From positions 22,561 through 86,560 of the forward strand of contig NZ_SJOF01000010.1 in NCBI RefSeq assembly GCF_004331255.1: 64,000 bases of DNA. The letters run 5' to 3'. The notes beneath the pieces are model-generated. The model was not told the origin of the DNA. It searched no databases and saw only the letters and a program-made list of their open reading frames with translations. Positions 1 to 9,677 of the stretch are shown piece by piece (positions within the stretch are counted from its first letter, which is position 1; the number at the start of each line of letters is the position of its first letter). Both the position numbers and the translations under genes were made by a program. Origin of the DNA: Acinetobacter sp. ANC 4173 (GTDB lineage: Bacteria; Pseudomonadota; Gammaproteobacteria; Pseudomonadales; Moraxellaceae).

Positions 1-1250
1 GCCACCACTGCATAGGTCGCATCGGCCAAGGTCGTGCCTGTCAGGTCTAAGGTCCAGTTGCCTGAACCATCAACTGTGAGGCGTGGGTCTGTAGCGACGT
101 AAGTGGTGCTGCCGACTTTTACACTGAGGCTGTTGCCATCCCCCAGATCGACCGTGCCTTTAAACAGCAGGCTGTTGTCATTGGTGATGAAGTCGTCTGC
201 GGTACCAGTATCATCGGTGATCGAGTCGAAGCTCACGGTTTGACCGTCGTTATCCGTATCGATCTGGGTATCAATCACCAGATTTCTACTAATTGAATTA
301 CCAGTATTCCCCATTGTATTGGTCACTGTTGCCACTACCGTATAGCTACCATCGAGTAATGCTGAACCCGTTAAATCCAGCGTCCAGTTGCCTAAACCAT
401 CGATTGTGAGGCGTGGATCGGCGGTGGTGTAGGTGGTCGTACCTACCGTTACACTGAGGCTGTTGCCATCATCCAAATCGACCGTGCCTTTAAACAGCAA
501 GGTATTGTCATTGGTGATGAAGTCACTGTTGGAACTGCCAGTGTCATTGGTGATCGAGTCGAAGGTTACAATATCCCCATCACCATCCTTATCCACTTTT
601 GTATCAATCACCACGTTCTGGCTGGTGCTGCTGGCGATATTTCCTGCTGTATCGGTGACCATAGCCACCACTGCATAGGTTCCATCAAGCAAGGTGGTGT
701 CAGTCAGGTCTAGGGTCCAGTTGCCTGAACCATCGATTGTGAGGCGTGGATCGGCAGTGGTGTAGGTGGTCGCACCTACCGTTACACTGAGGCTGTTGCC
801 ATCCCCCAGATCGACTGTGCCTTTAAACAGCAGGCTGTTGTCATTGGTGATGAAGTCGTCTGCGGTACCAGTATCATCGGTGATCGAGTCGAAGCTCACG
901 GTTTGACCGTCGTTATCCGTATCGATCTGGGTATCAATCACTACATTCTGGGTGGTAGTACTTTTACTGTTGCCTGCACTATCGGTCACTGTTGCCACAA
1001 CCGCATAGGTTCCATCAAGCAAGGTCGTGCCAGTCAGGTCTAAAGTCCAGTTGCCTGAACCATCAACCGTTAAACGTGGGTCTGTGGCAAGGTAAGTGCT
1101 GCTGCCGACTTTCACGCTTAAAGTATTGCCATCAGACAGATCGATGGTACCTTTAAACAACAAGGTATTGTCATTGGTGATGAAGTCACTGTTGGAGCTG
1201 CCAGTATCCGTGGTGATCGAATCAAAGGTCACGGTGTAGCTTGTAACATC
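1..1250 (-). repeat. Tandem 330-333 bp Ig-like repeats inside the adhesin
   Basis: A conserved block (complement beginning cctgaaccatc or cctaaaccatc) recurs at 61, 391, 724 and 1054, so the period is 330, 333 and 330 bp. Each unit encodes one Bap-type Ig-like domain ending in VVIDTQ. Neighbouring copies are nearly identical over long stretches, which suggests recent recombination or gene conversion. Copy number probably varies between strains, and the array is a common place for short-read misassembly. Confidence 0.85.
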
Positions 1251-2390
1251 TAAACGTGCGGTATCACTATCGCTCGCAGTATTGTCGAATTGATCTGAAC
1301 CCACAGCAGTAACAACACTACCATCTTTTACAGCTTCTATTCCTATGGTCACAACACCCGTTGCAGGATTAATACTCACGCCAATTGGTGTGCTATCTAA
1401 ACTCCAAGTTCCGCTTGCACCTTTGCTTGCTGTTAAAGTCACGGCGTTATTAGATTCATCCGTATAGCTAATCACCTCCTTGACATTATCTGCACCAGGC
1501 GTGACTGTAACTGCCCCCCCAACCAGCGCCACAACATCAGGTGCATCTGCTGAAGTTGGGGTGCTATCATCTATCTTCGCTGTATCGCTATCAGTAGCCG
1601 TATTATTGCTAGAGTTAGTGCCCGTAGAAGTCACTATACTGCCATCTTTCACGGCATCCATCCCGATCGTCACTAAGCCTGTTGATGAATCAATACTTAC
1701 CCCTGTTGGTGTTGTGTCTAAGCTCCATTTACCATCCGAACCCTTTGATGCCGTTAAGGTCACGGCATTATTAGATTCATCAGTATAAGTAATCACTTGT
1801 TTAACATTATTTGAACCTGGTTTAACTGTAACTACACCACCATTTAAAGCCACCACATCTGGTTTATCCGCAGATGGGGAGGGTGTCCCGCCACCGCCAC
1901 CTCCTCCTCCAGCCGCAGCTAAACCAACCAGAGGAATTAAAGCCAGTAACCAATACGGGTTAAACTCATAGGATGCCGAAGTTAAAGGCTCTCCGCCCAA
2001 GGCTTGCCCAACACTCACTTGATCAGCCAGCATACTGACCGCATGCTGCTGTGCACCTGTTTCAGGTACATAAGCGTAATAACTACCATTTTCATGCAGA
2101 CCAATAAGCAGATTGGTCGTAGTCCCATCAGTTCCGTAATAACCTTGAATAATCAGATCAGGATCAAGTGCGTTAACACCATCATCTTCAAAACCGATAT
2201 ATAGATCATTACCTACACGTTGAATTTTGATATTTTCTGGCGCAAATTGAGTTGCATCATCAATCAACTCGTAATTAATGCCCTTTTGCGCCTGAATCGT
2301 CACAGGCTGATCGTGAGTTTTAGTAACTTGCAAAGCCGAAATAATGGTTTTCGCATCATGTAATTTTATAGTGACTGTTTGATTTGGCAT
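1..2390 (-). CDS. Bap/BapA-like giant repeat adhesin, N-terminal part (3' end outside window)
   Basis: This is the start of a large secreted biofilm adhesin that continues past the left edge. ATG at 2388-2390 follows AAAAGGA at good spacing. Residues 1-146 form a prefix-like domain. Residues 147-160 (WLLALIPLVGLAAA) are hydrophobic and are followed by seven glycines, an arrangement seen in BapA/LapF-type proteins. After that come two tandem copies of a roughly 107-residue Ig-like unit (321 bp period), then at least 3.8 copies of a 110-111-residue Ig-like unit (330-333 bp period). There is no Sec signal, as expected for a type I secretion substrate whose export signal lies at the missing C-terminus. 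The upstream exporter genes on the same strand fit this role. The adhesin family is clear; total length and ligand are unknown. Confidence 0.85.
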   Translation of the reverse strand, partial: MPNQTVTIKLHDAKTIISALQVTKTHDQPVTIQAQKGINYELIDDATQFAPENIKIQRVGNDLYIGFEDDGVNALDPDLIIQGYYGTDGTTTNLLIGLHENGSYYAYVPETGAQQHAVSMLADQVSVGQALGGEPLTSASYEFNPYWLLALIPLVGLAAAGGGGGGGGTPSPSADKPDVVALNGGVVTVKPGSNNVKQVITYTDESNNAVTLTASKGSDGKWSLDTTPTGVSIDSSTGLVTIGMDAVKDGSIVTSTGTNSSNNTATDSDTAKIDDSTPTSADAPDVVALVGGAVTVTPGADNVKEVISYTDESNNAVTLTASKGASGTWSLDSTPIGVSINPATGVVTIGIEAVKDGSVVTAVGSDQFDNTASDSDTARLDVTSYTVTFDSITTDTGSSNSDFITNDNTLLFKGTIDLSDGNTLSVKVGSSTYLATDPRLTVDGSGNWTLDLTGTTLLDGTYAVVATVTDSAGNSKSTTTQNVVIDTQIDTDNDGQTVSFDSITDDTGTADDFITNDNSLLFKGTVDLGDGNSLSVTVGATTYTTADPRLTIDGSGNWTLDLTDTTLLDGTYAVVAMVTDTAGNIASSTSQNVVIDTKVDKDGDGDIVTFDSITNDTGSSNSDFITNDNTLLFKGTVDLDDGNSLSVTVGTTTYTTADPRLTIDGLGNWTLDLTGSALLDGSYTVVATVTNTMGNTGNSISRNLVIDTQIDTDNDGQTVSFDSITDDTGTADDFITNDNSLLFKGTVDLGDGNSLSVKVGSTTYVATDPRLTVDGSGNWTLDLTGTTLADATYAVV
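1250..1885 (-). repeat. Two tandem 321 bp Ig-like repeats of a second type
   Basis: Two adjacent coding units of about 107 residues share TYTDESNNAVTLTASKG or close variants, then SLDxTPxGVSI and TAxDSDTA. The equivalent positions 1849 and 1528 give the 321 bp period. They differ from the 110-residue units that follow and form the stalk next to the membrane-proximal prefix region. Confidence 0.75.
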
Positions 2391-2449
2391 TTTATTTGTC
2401 CTTTTCTTATAACTTGTTTTTTAAATTGTGAATAAATATAGAACAATGT

Positions 2450-3397
2450 TTATTCAGCTTTCATTCCATAGGTCACAATTTCTACCCGTCGGTTGGGCAA
2501 GTTACATTGCTCACGTGCTGCTTTATCCTTGGCATATTTCTGATCACAATCACTCACCACAAGCTCTTGCTCTCCACGCCCTTCAACCAAAATATTCTTT
2601 TTCACTGCTCCATCTTGAACTAACAGTGCTCGTACTGTTTCTGCTCTACGCTGTGCAAGTTGCTGATTTGAATGATCCGACCCAACAGGGTCTGTATATC
2701 CAATAACAGCAATATGGCTAATGGTTTCTTGATCCTGCGTAATTTCATTAGCGATTGCTGCAACTTCTTTGCGGCCTTGAGAAGGCAAATCATCTGGACC
2801 AGACTTTGCATAATCGAATAAAGTACTGGCTTGTAAGGTGTATTTTTTGAGTACTGGTTTAACAGGCACTTGAACATAAACAGGCTGTGCACATTCCTCA
2901 ATCTCTTTTACACGAGACACTGTCCCAACCGCCTCTTTCAACTTTGGTAGCAGCGATTGGGCTTGTGCCTCAGTAAGCTCTTGGACTTGTATTGCCTGAT
3001 TACTACCATCAACCAATCTGAAATATTGTGTCGCACCGTCTGTAAGTGATTGCGTAGAGTTCAATCGACGTGCATTGGTATAGTTCACAGCACTTTGCGT
3101 GTAAATTGCACTCATACGAATAGGACGTGCACATAATTGCATTGCTTTAAATGAATCAGGCAATAATGAAGTTAAATAATTCCCTTCAACGAATATATTC
3201 GCTGCTGGCCCTTTTAATCCATCTTTATCACGAATAAATACAACTTGCGTATGACCTTCTTTAATCATCTTGGGCTGTAAGTAAGGTTTTGAACCGAATT
3301 GATTCCAATGTTCAAAGGGGGGCTTTTTATTTGCAGTTGAACATCCAACCCAAAACAATGAACACCCAACCATTAATATTAATCTTTTAACACTCAT
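2450..3397 (-). CDS. OmpA-domain outer-membrane lipoprotein of the adhesin locus
   Basis: A 315-residue predicted lipoprotein. ATG at 3395-3397 lies 8 nt after AGAGG; a GTG nine bases further upstream is a weaker start. The N-terminus MSVKRLILMVGCSLFWVGC ends in a probable lipidated cysteine. The last 120 residues are an OmpA-C peptidoglycan-binding domain (NQQLAQRRAETV, then NRRVEIV). The 59 bp gap to the adhesin and shared strand suggest co-transcription. OmpA-type proteins often accompany Bap/LapBCE loci and may anchor the exporter or adhesin to the cell wall; that role is inferred. The middle region (about 40-190) is not recognised. Confidence 0.85.
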   Translation of the reverse strand: MSVKRLILMVGCSLFWVGCSTANKKPPFEHWNQFGSKPYLQPKMIKEGHTQVVFIRDKDGLKGPAANIFVEGNYLTSLLPDSFKAMQLCARPIRMSAIYTQSAVNYTNARRLNSTQSLTDGATQYFRLVDGSNQAIQVQELTEAQAQSLLPKLKEAVGTVSRVKEIEECAQPVYVQVPVKPVLKKYTLQASTLFDYAKSGPDDLPSQGRKEVAAIANEITQDQETISHIAVIGYTDPVGSDHSNQQLAQRRAETVRALLVQDGAVKKNILVEGRGEQELVVSDCDQKYAKDKAAREQCNLPNRRVEIVTYGMKAE

Positions 3398-3817
3398 AAT
3401 ACCCACCTCTTTTATTTCTATTTCATTTTCCCACCCCTTAAACCAAAGGGATTTATTTTTATTCCAAAAAACCCTTAAAAAAATTAAGAGTTTATGTGAT
3501 AATTATTTATAATACATATTTAAAAGAATATAAAAAAAAGAAAAAAAAACAAGAGTATTAATTGTATTTTTAAAAATAATGTGAACTGTTTCACATATTT
3601 TTCAGATGAATAAATTATATTTTTATACTAATTATTTTTTGAATAAAGATTAGACAGTTTAACATTGTAAATATGATCTAAAAATCAATACCATATAATA
3701 TATATTGCAAATATATATTAATTCATTAAAACGATAAGTGATTAAACCTATTATGGCCCATTTATTTTAATAACAAAAACCCTATTAAAATATAGAGTTT
3801 CTGCCAACAGAATATAT
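3398..3817. other. AT-rich intergenic spacer within the adhesin locus
   Basis: About 420 bases, very AT-rich, with no convincing reading frame on either strand and no strong terminator. It probably carries a promoter for the OmpA-like lipoprotein and adhesin genes, but no -35/-10 pair stands out enough to call. Confidence 0.5.
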
Positions 3818-5056
3818 TTATCTCTCTTGCAAAGCTTGCTTCATTCGAGTGATTGGTTTTATTAAATATTGAAATATAGTTTTTTCTCCCGTCTTTACAT
3901 CCACACTGGCAATCATGCCGGGAATAATCGGCATGGTTTTACCATTTTTATCGGTTAGTGAGTTCTGGTTTGTTTCAACCAAAATACGGTAGTACGCCTC
4001 ATCTGGATTTAAATTCAGTTCACTAGGTCGTGTTTTATCTCTTAATGTATCAGGGCTAATTAAAGTCACTTTGCCCTCTAAGCCACCATATAAGGCATAG
4101 TCATAAGCGGTCACTTTTACAATCGCGCCAAGCCCAGGGTGAACAAATGCAACATCTTGAGGGCGGATATAAGCTTCAACCAATAATTTGTCATTGAGCG
4201 GTACAATTTCCATAATGTCTTGTCCAGCCTGTACTACACCACCCACTGTATTAATCTTGATATTTTTAACAATCCCTCTTAAGGGTGCGCGAATAAGTGA
4301 ACGATCTACAGGGTCTGCACGCATTGCCATATTTTCTTTGGCTTGAGCCAATTCGGACTCGACTCGAACCAACTCATTATTGGCATCTGCAGCATATTGA
4401 TTTCGCTTTTCATTTATTTGCAAAGCCAAATCAGAAGATTGACGTCGCATACGTAGCAGCTCAACTTCGGACATCACACCCTCTGCCACCATGGGTGACG
4501 TAATTGAAATTTCACGATCCAACATGGCTTTACTGGTTTGCAACCCAGCAACAGCATCATCGACTGCACGACGACGTGCAACATACGCTGCGCGTTCACG
4601 ATGTTTTAAAGATTCACGAATTCCATTGGGAAACTGGATTTCCGTTCCATAAGATTCCGCTCTTAAACGGGCAGACATTGCTTCCAGATTGGCAACTTTT
4701 GCCTCACTCTCTCTTAAAATGGCAGAACTTCGGGTATCATCGAGACGAAGTAAAATTTGTCCTTTTTCAACAATATCTCCTTCTTTCACCAGCATTTCCT
4801 TGATGGTTCCTGGGTCTAAACTTTGCAGAATTTGTTCGCGACTGGTTGGAATAACACTACCTTGACCACGTGTCACCTCTTCTACATGGCTGTGATACGC
4901 CCAAAAAACAAACACAATCAAAAACACAAAGAGCAACCCAATTGTCAAAAACAAACCCGTATGCCTTTCCGTTTGTAAGGCAGCATTCAAGTCATTTAAC
5001 AATTTCAGGTCTTTCGACTGAACCCGATCTGCGGGTGGGTTTCGATATTCTTCCAT
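3818..5056 (-). CDS. HlyD/LapC-type membrane fusion protein of type I secretion
   Basis: The periplasmic adaptor that joins the ABC exporter to the TolC-like channel. After a short cytoplasmic N-terminus there is one membrane helix (about residues 35-53), a biotinyl-lipoyl-like half (QSLDPGTIKEMLVKEGD), long coiled-coil helices (about 110-250) and a C-terminal beta region, as in HlyD/LapC proteins. Total length 412 residues is normal. ATG at 5054-5056 follows GAGG closely; a GTG at 5063-5065 would add three residues and has no ribosome site. It lies 38 bp downstream of the ABC exporter gene on the same strand. Symbol lapC would be by analogy only. Confidence 0.9.
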   Translation of the reverse strand: MEEYRNPPADRVQSKDLKLLNDLNAALQTERHTGLFLTIGLLFVFLIVFVFWAYHSHVEEVTRGQGSVIPTSREQILQSLDPGTIKEMLVKEGDIVEKGQILLRLDDTRSSAILRESEAKVANLEAMSARLRAESYGTEIQFPNGIRESLKHRERAAYVARRRAVDDAVAGLQTSKAMLDREISITSPMVAEGVMSEVELLRMRRQSSDLALQINEKRNQYAADANNELVRVESELAQAKENMAMRADPVDRSLIRAPLRGIVKNIKINTVGGVVQAGQDIMEIVPLNDKLLVEAYIRPQDVAFVHPGLGAIVKVTAYDYALYGGLEGKVTLISPDTLRDKTRPSELNLNPDEAYYRILVETNQNSLTDKNGKTMPIIPGMIASVDVKTGEKTIFQYLIKPITRMKQALQER

Positions 5057-5094
5057 ATGCCTCACTTACGTTGATGCCGCTTTACTACACACGA

Positions 5095-7380
5095 CTACTC
5101 AACATTTATTTTTTCTAATTGTGTAGTGTTAGGGTGATTCTGCACTGTCGATACATGATCTGGTTTGATCACAATGGTGCGACCTTCTTTTTGCCCCGCA
5201 GCCACAGCAGAACTTGTTTGCCCTGTTGCAACCGTAGAATTCTGTTGTGTTGTCGGTTTGGTCTGCTCATTTAAAGCAAGTTTTTTCAGCACTTCATCTC
5301 TGGGGCCATCCATGACCACCTGTCCTTGGTCAATGACAATAACCCGACTCACAATGCTCAGAACTTGGGTCCGATGCGTCACCACCAACAAAGTTTTGTC
5401 TTTACACCATTGATGCAATGCCGTTAGGGTTTGTCGTTCAGTTAACTGATCCAAACCATTGGTCGGCTCATCCAATAACACCACACGTGGAGAACGCAAT
5501 GTTAATCGAGCCAACGCTATAATTTGCTTCTGTCCACCCGAAAGCCCCAAACCATCTTCACCTAAAGGCATGTCTAAACCACGCGGATGATTTTGAATTA
5601 AACTGTCCAGACCAAATCGTTTCAATGCCAATAACAACTCTTGATCTGTAGAAAAACCATCTTGTCGTGACAAATCCAAGTTTTCACGTAATGTCCCCAG
5701 AAAAAGACGTGGTGCTTGTCCTAATAAAGCAACCTGATTACGTAAATAATTAGGGTCCAACTGACGTAAATCCACACCATCCAGTGTGACATTTCCCTCC
5801 AGTGGTTCAAACATGCCACTGGCGAGCTTTAAAGTTGTCGTTTTACCGCTGCCGATTTTCCCGAGTATTCCCACCTTTTCACCGGGTGCGATATTCAAAT
5901 TTAAGCCCTTAAGTACAGGAGGAATATCTTTTTGATATTTAAAACACACGTTTTGAAATTTAAGCTCGCCATTGACCCGATCTAAGCTGATATATTGCCG
6001 ATCTGGATGACGTTCAATTTTACGCTCAATAATGCTTTGCAGCCCTTGTAGGCCAATTTTGGCTTGTTGAAAACGAATCGCTAAACTCGAAATTTGCGCC
6101 AATGGTGCCAATGCACGCCCAGATAAAATGACCGACGCAATCAAAGCCCCCATGGTAATTTTATGGTTTGGATCTGGACTGTGAATGAGATAAGTTCCAA
6201 CAATCACCAAAATCACGGTATTTAATTGCTGTATGGCAACAGAAAAATTAACCACAAAGTTACTCAAATCACGAGTTTTGGTACTCGAGGCCGCATTTTT
6301 AGCAGTGTAATAATCCCACTTTTGCTGTGCCCAACTGGTTGCATTATTGGCTTTTAATGTTTCAATCCCTTCTATCGCCTCTACCGCCAAACCTTGGCGC
6401 TGCGAGGACTCTTTCATTGATTCACTGATATATCGCGCTAAAGGTCTTTGTGAAAGCAGACCAACCAACATCACGATTGGAATTAAAATTAAAGGAACCA
6501 TTGCCAGCGTCCCGCCAATCATCCAAATTACAGTAATAAAAAGTAAAAGGAATGGTAAATCGACCAACACCAATAAACTGGCACTGGTCATGAACTCCCG
6601 CACAGATTCAAATTCACGCAGATTATTGGCATAAGAACCCGATGACACAGGGCGTTCTGCCAAATCCAAACTCATCACCCGACGAAAAATGGCCGAACTA
6701 ATAATTAAATCGGCCTTTTTACCTGCAATATCAGTTAAATGCCCACGAATCATTTTTGCGGCGAACTCAAAGCTTATTGCCAAAATTACCCCAATACTGA
6801 GCACCCAAAGGGTTTCATAAGATTTATTCGGGATAACGCGATCATAGACATTCATGACATAAAGCGAGCTGACCAATGCCAAGAAATTAATGATAAATGT
6901 CGCTAAGATGACTTGCGAATAATAAGCCCGAAAACGCCAAATGACCTTCCAGAACCATGCTTTAGGTAAGTGATATTCTGGCAATTCAGAACGTAAGTCA
7001 CTGGCTAATTTCGGTTTAATAAACCAACAGTATCCCAAGTACAATGCGGATAGTTGCGCATGATCAATTCTTTGCTTTAAACCATCAATTTGTTGCAACT
7101 CATAAACTCGATCTGCCCCACTACCATAAATTTGAGTAATGACAGCGGCTTCATTTTGCTGCAAAACAATGACCACAGGTACAGCCAATGCAGGAATTTC
7201 ATGTAGTGCTTTTTTACTTAAGGTATTTTCAAAACCATGGCTTTTTAAGATTTCAACTAAAGAGGGATAATTGACATTTAAATTTTCGTCATGCGTCACC
7301 TGTGCCATCAAGGTCGCGACAGGTAAAGGGCTTCCCAACAGTCGGGTAGCCAAGGCAATATGCTCTATTATGGATTTCAT
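5095..7380 (-). CDS. LapB-type type I secretion ABC exporter (ATPase/permease)
   Basis: An inner-membrane exporter of 761 residues that powers adhesin export. Order: a C39-peptidase-like domain (1-130), six-helix transmembrane region (about 155-430), and nucleotide-binding domain (about 480-710) with Walker A GKIGSGKTT, signature LSGGQ and Walker B RVVLLDEPT. The C39-like domain has no catalytic cysteine near its N-terminus, so it probably binds substrate without cutting it, as in HlyB/LapB. A polar tail of about 60 residues after the ATPase is longer than usual. It sits between the TolC-like and HlyD-like genes on the same strand. The exporter class is certain; the cargo is inferred from location. 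Confidence 0.93.
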   Translation of the reverse strand: MKSIIEHIALATRLLGSPLPVATLMAQVTHDENLNVNYPSLVEILKSHGFENTLSKKALHEIPALAVPVVIVLQQNEAAVITQIYGSGADRVYELQQIDGLKQRIDHAQLSALYLGYCWFIKPKLASDLRSELPEYHLPKAWFWKVIWRFRAYYSQVILATFIINFLALVSSLYVMNVYDRVIPNKSYETLWVLSIGVILAISFEFAAKMIRGHLTDIAGKKADLIISSAIFRRVMSLDLAERPVSSGSYANNLREFESVREFMTSASLLVLVDLPFLLLFITVIWMIGGTLAMVPLILIPIVMLVGLLSQRPLARYISESMKESSQRQGLAVEAIEGIETLKANNATSWAQQKWDYYTAKNAASSTKTRDLSNFVVNFSVAIQQLNTVILVIVGTYLIHSPDPNHKITMGALIASVILSGRALAPLAQISSLAIRFQQAKIGLQGLQSIIERKIERHPDRQYISLDRVNGELKFQNVCFKYQKDIPPVLKGLNLNIAPGEKVGILGKIGSGKTTTLKLASGMFEPLEGNVTLDGVDLRQLDPNYLRNQVALLGQAPRLFLGTLRENLDLSRQDGFSTDQELLLALKRFGLDSLIQNHPRGLDMPLGEDGLGLSGGQKQIIALARLTLRSPRVVLLDEPTNGLDQLTERQTLTALHQWCKDKTLLVVTHRTQVLSIVSRVIVIDQGQVVMDGPRDEVLKKLALNEQTKPTTQQNSTVATGQTSSAVAAGQKEGRTIVIKPDHVSTVQNHPNTTQLEKINVE

Positions 7381-7467
7381 TCTCTTTATGTCATCCTATT
7401 CTAATTACTTGACCTTCAAGTCATTACATATGATCCACATCCGCTTTTGGATCAGCAGTCTTTATTG

Positions 7468-8730
7468 TTACTGCCTCGCCCAATTGCTAATGTTGGCTTG
7501 AGCACGCAAATAAGCCAACGCTGCCATTCGATAATCATTCTGTGCCGTCACATAAGCCATTTCGACCCCAGCCAATTCGTTATAGGCATTCAGCACATCA
7601 ATCAGACTTTTACGTGCAATTTTGAATTGCTTTTCGTTGTCACTGACCACTTTACGGGATGCTAAAATTTGCTCCTGCGAAATATTCATTTTTTGCTGAC
7701 TTTGAAACATATCAATTTCTGCAGTACGTGCACGCTCCTCAATATCCCGCTGAATTTGATCAAGTCGTGCTTTAGCTGCCACCGCAGATTGCCCACTTTG
7801 TTCAACAGAATATTTCGCTCCGCGGTTCAACACATCCCACGACATATTCAAATACACTTCACGGTCTTCTGTGGTCACATTGCCTTCCAAGTTAATACTT
7901 GGATAACGCTTTGCTTTACGATATTTCACTTCAGAACGAATACTGTCTAACTCCGCTTCCTGAGCCAAATAAGAAGGATGTTGCTTAACTTCTTCCAGTT
8001 GATAACGTGATATAAATTGCGATGGTGCCAGACCGATAAATGGATCTCTTAGCGTGTCTTGATCAATCACTTCCGGTGAATATTTTTTTAGATGACTCAG
8101 TGCAAAGCCCAATTCACGCTGCAAACTAGTGATGGTATGCTCGACCTGCATTTGGCGAGCACGTGCTTGTGTAAGCTCTGAACGACGACCTGCATCATAT
8201 TGCACAATCACACTAATATCTTGCGTAAACTTATTGTGACGCTCCAAACTTCGCATCTGTACAGCCAGTGCTTCATGTGCATTTAGAGCTTTTAAATATT
8301 CAGAACCAATGTTGTAACCTAGCTCTTCCGCGGTCTCATCAATTTTTTGTTCAAAATATTGAGATTTTTTTTCATCACGATCTACCTGAGCACTAATTGC
8401 ACCAAAGGAATATAAATTCAGGCTGCCTCTCACCCCTGGTGTAAAATCTTCACTCGCATAGTCATATCGACTCTCGTGAGATTGATCCAGAATTTGATTA
8501 GCCGTCAAAGCTAAGGTTGGATAATGTAGCGATTTTGACTCTTTGACCTTACTTAACGCGGCTTCTTGATTGGCTTGTGCTTCCAACATCATTGGGTCTT
8601 GCTCCAAAGCTGTTTTTAACAACGTCTGTAACTGAACCGCATAAACCGAACTACTACATAATAATGTGATCAATAAAGTAATTCTTTTATGCCAAGTCAT
8701 TTGTTGTACTTGTTTATTTCGTATTCTCAT
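7468..8730 (-). CDS. TolC/LapE-type outer-membrane efflux channel
   Basis: The outer-membrane component of the type I secretion system, 420 residues. A hydrophobic segment ending SSSVYA at about residues 26-31 is a Sec signal peptide, followed by two repeated OEP helical-hairpin halves (QAQANQEAALSKVKES early, LIDVLNAYNELAGVEMAYV late). Two starts are possible: ATG at 8730 (used here) or the internal Met-11, which leaves a more normal signal peptide; neither has a strong ribosome site. It is the first gene of the minus-strand set TolC-ABC-HlyD-OmpA-adhesin, and the 570-base spacer upstream should hold the main promoter. Confidence 0.9.
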   Translation of the reverse strand: MRIRNKQVQQMTWHKRITLLITLLCSSSVYAVQLQTLLKTALEQDPMMLEAQANQEAALSKVKESKSLHYPTLALTANQILDQSHESRYDYASEDFTPGVRGSLNLYSFGAISAQVDRDEKKSQYFEQKIDETAEELGYNIGSEYLKALNAHEALAVQMRSLERHNKFTQDISVIVQYDAGRRSELTQARARQMQVEHTITSLQRELGFALSHLKKYSPEVIDQDTLRDPFIGLAPSQFISRYQLEEVKQHPSYLAQEAELDSIRSEVKYRKAKRYPSINLEGNVTTEDREVYLNMSWDVLNRGAKYSVEQSGQSAVAAKARLDQIQRDIEERARTAEIDMFQSQQKMNISQEQILASRKVVSDNEKQFKIARKSLIDVLNAYNELAGVEMAYVTAQNDYRMAALAYLRAQANISNWARQ

Positions 8731-9302
8731 ATTTTTACTTTAGATGTTTCTTATACACACAGAACACTGTCACTTGTATTTCAAAGTAATATTAGCAATT
8801 AAATTCAATAAGTTAATTAAAGTTTCACAAAGTAACACATGATAAAATTATTAAGTTATTATTAACAATAATAAAAATCAGACAGCTGTATTTCTTATTC
8901 GACAAACATATTAAAATAAATTTAATAAATATAGAGGAATTGATTTACACAAAAAATGAGAACCAGTTAGCTAAAAAAATAATATTTATATTTTTTATTC
9001 ATATAAATATTAATTATACATTAATTAATATATTATTAGTTTTACTTATTTTTTAAACAAAACTTATCAATATGCAAAACCAAGTATCTTGGCACACATT
9101 ATTTGTTACAAATAAACCAACTAAAACACTCAACTTTAACAATCAAATACATCACTTTTATAGTTTTAAGTCTTTTATTATGCTGCACTGAATACAATAA
9201 AATTGAATTTTAAGAAGCACCATCCCCTTTTCTTGGTATATGCACATAATTGAACTGTTCTCATATCAATACACCCAGCAGCTTAGCCCATATAGACATT
9301 AA
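8731..9302. other. Long AT-rich spacer upstream of the secretion locus
   Basis: About 570 bases with runs of A/T and no plausible gene. It separates the TolC-like gene from the acpP terminator and should carry the promoter of the secretion operon. Its strong AT bias would suit binding by H-NS-like silencers, but no specific operator is visible. Confidence 0.45.
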
Positions 9303-9330
9303 AAAAGCCACCTAAAAGGTGGCTTTTCTT
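9303..9330 (-). terminator. Intrinsic terminator of acpP
   Basis: A perfect 11 bp stem (9303-9313 with 9317-9327) and 3-base loop. On the minus strand it is followed by a T run (complement of 9301-9306). It lies 24 bases past the acpP stop. Confidence 0.9.
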
Positions 9331-9353
9331 TCAGCAGCGCTGAACATCAACAA

Positions 9354-9590
9354 TTAACCAAGTTTCTTAGAAACATAGTCAATTGCAGATTGAACTGTAG
9401 TGATTTCGTTAGAATCTTCATCAGGGATAGTGATGTCGAAATCATTTTCGAAAGACATTACAAGTTCAACTAGGTCTAGAGAGTCTGCACCCAAGTCATC
9501 CATAAAAGATGCTTCGTTTTTGATCTCTTCTACTTTAAGACCCAATTGTTCTGCAACCGCTTGTTTAACGCGTTGTTCGATATCGCTCAC
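9354..9590 (-). CDS. acpP: Acyl carrier protein
   Basis: The carrier that holds growing acyl chains on 4'-phosphopantetheine during type II fatty-acid synthesis. The product is 78 residues, the family norm, when started at GTG 9588-9590 ([17 protein letters not shown]). GAGGAG lies 8 nt upstream of that GTG. An in-frame ATG at 9603-9605 overlaps this ribosome site and would add five non-conserved residues, so GTG is the better start. The prosthetic-group serine is in [10 protein letters not shown], and the protein is strongly acidic. It follows fabG on the same strand and ends in a strong terminator. Confidence 0.97.
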   Translation of the reverse strand: MSDIEQRVKQAVAEQLGLKVEEIKNEASFMDDLGADSLDLVELVMSFENDFDITIPDEDSNEITTVQSAIDYVSKKLG

Positions 9591-9677
9591 AGGAATTCTC
9601 CTCATTGCTTGTGGCGTTTTTAAATGCCATCAGTTTAATTGAAACTTTAATTTTTTGAAAGTTAATCCATGAGCTAA

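Noticed and set aside
1..1250. Possible CRISPR or other short-repeat array
   Set aside because: Repeat units are 330 bp and coding throughout; there is no short repeat-spacer pattern.
433..1788. Plus-strand frames opposite the adhesin repeats
   Set aside because: They recur with the repeat period and are antisense shadows of the Ig-like units.
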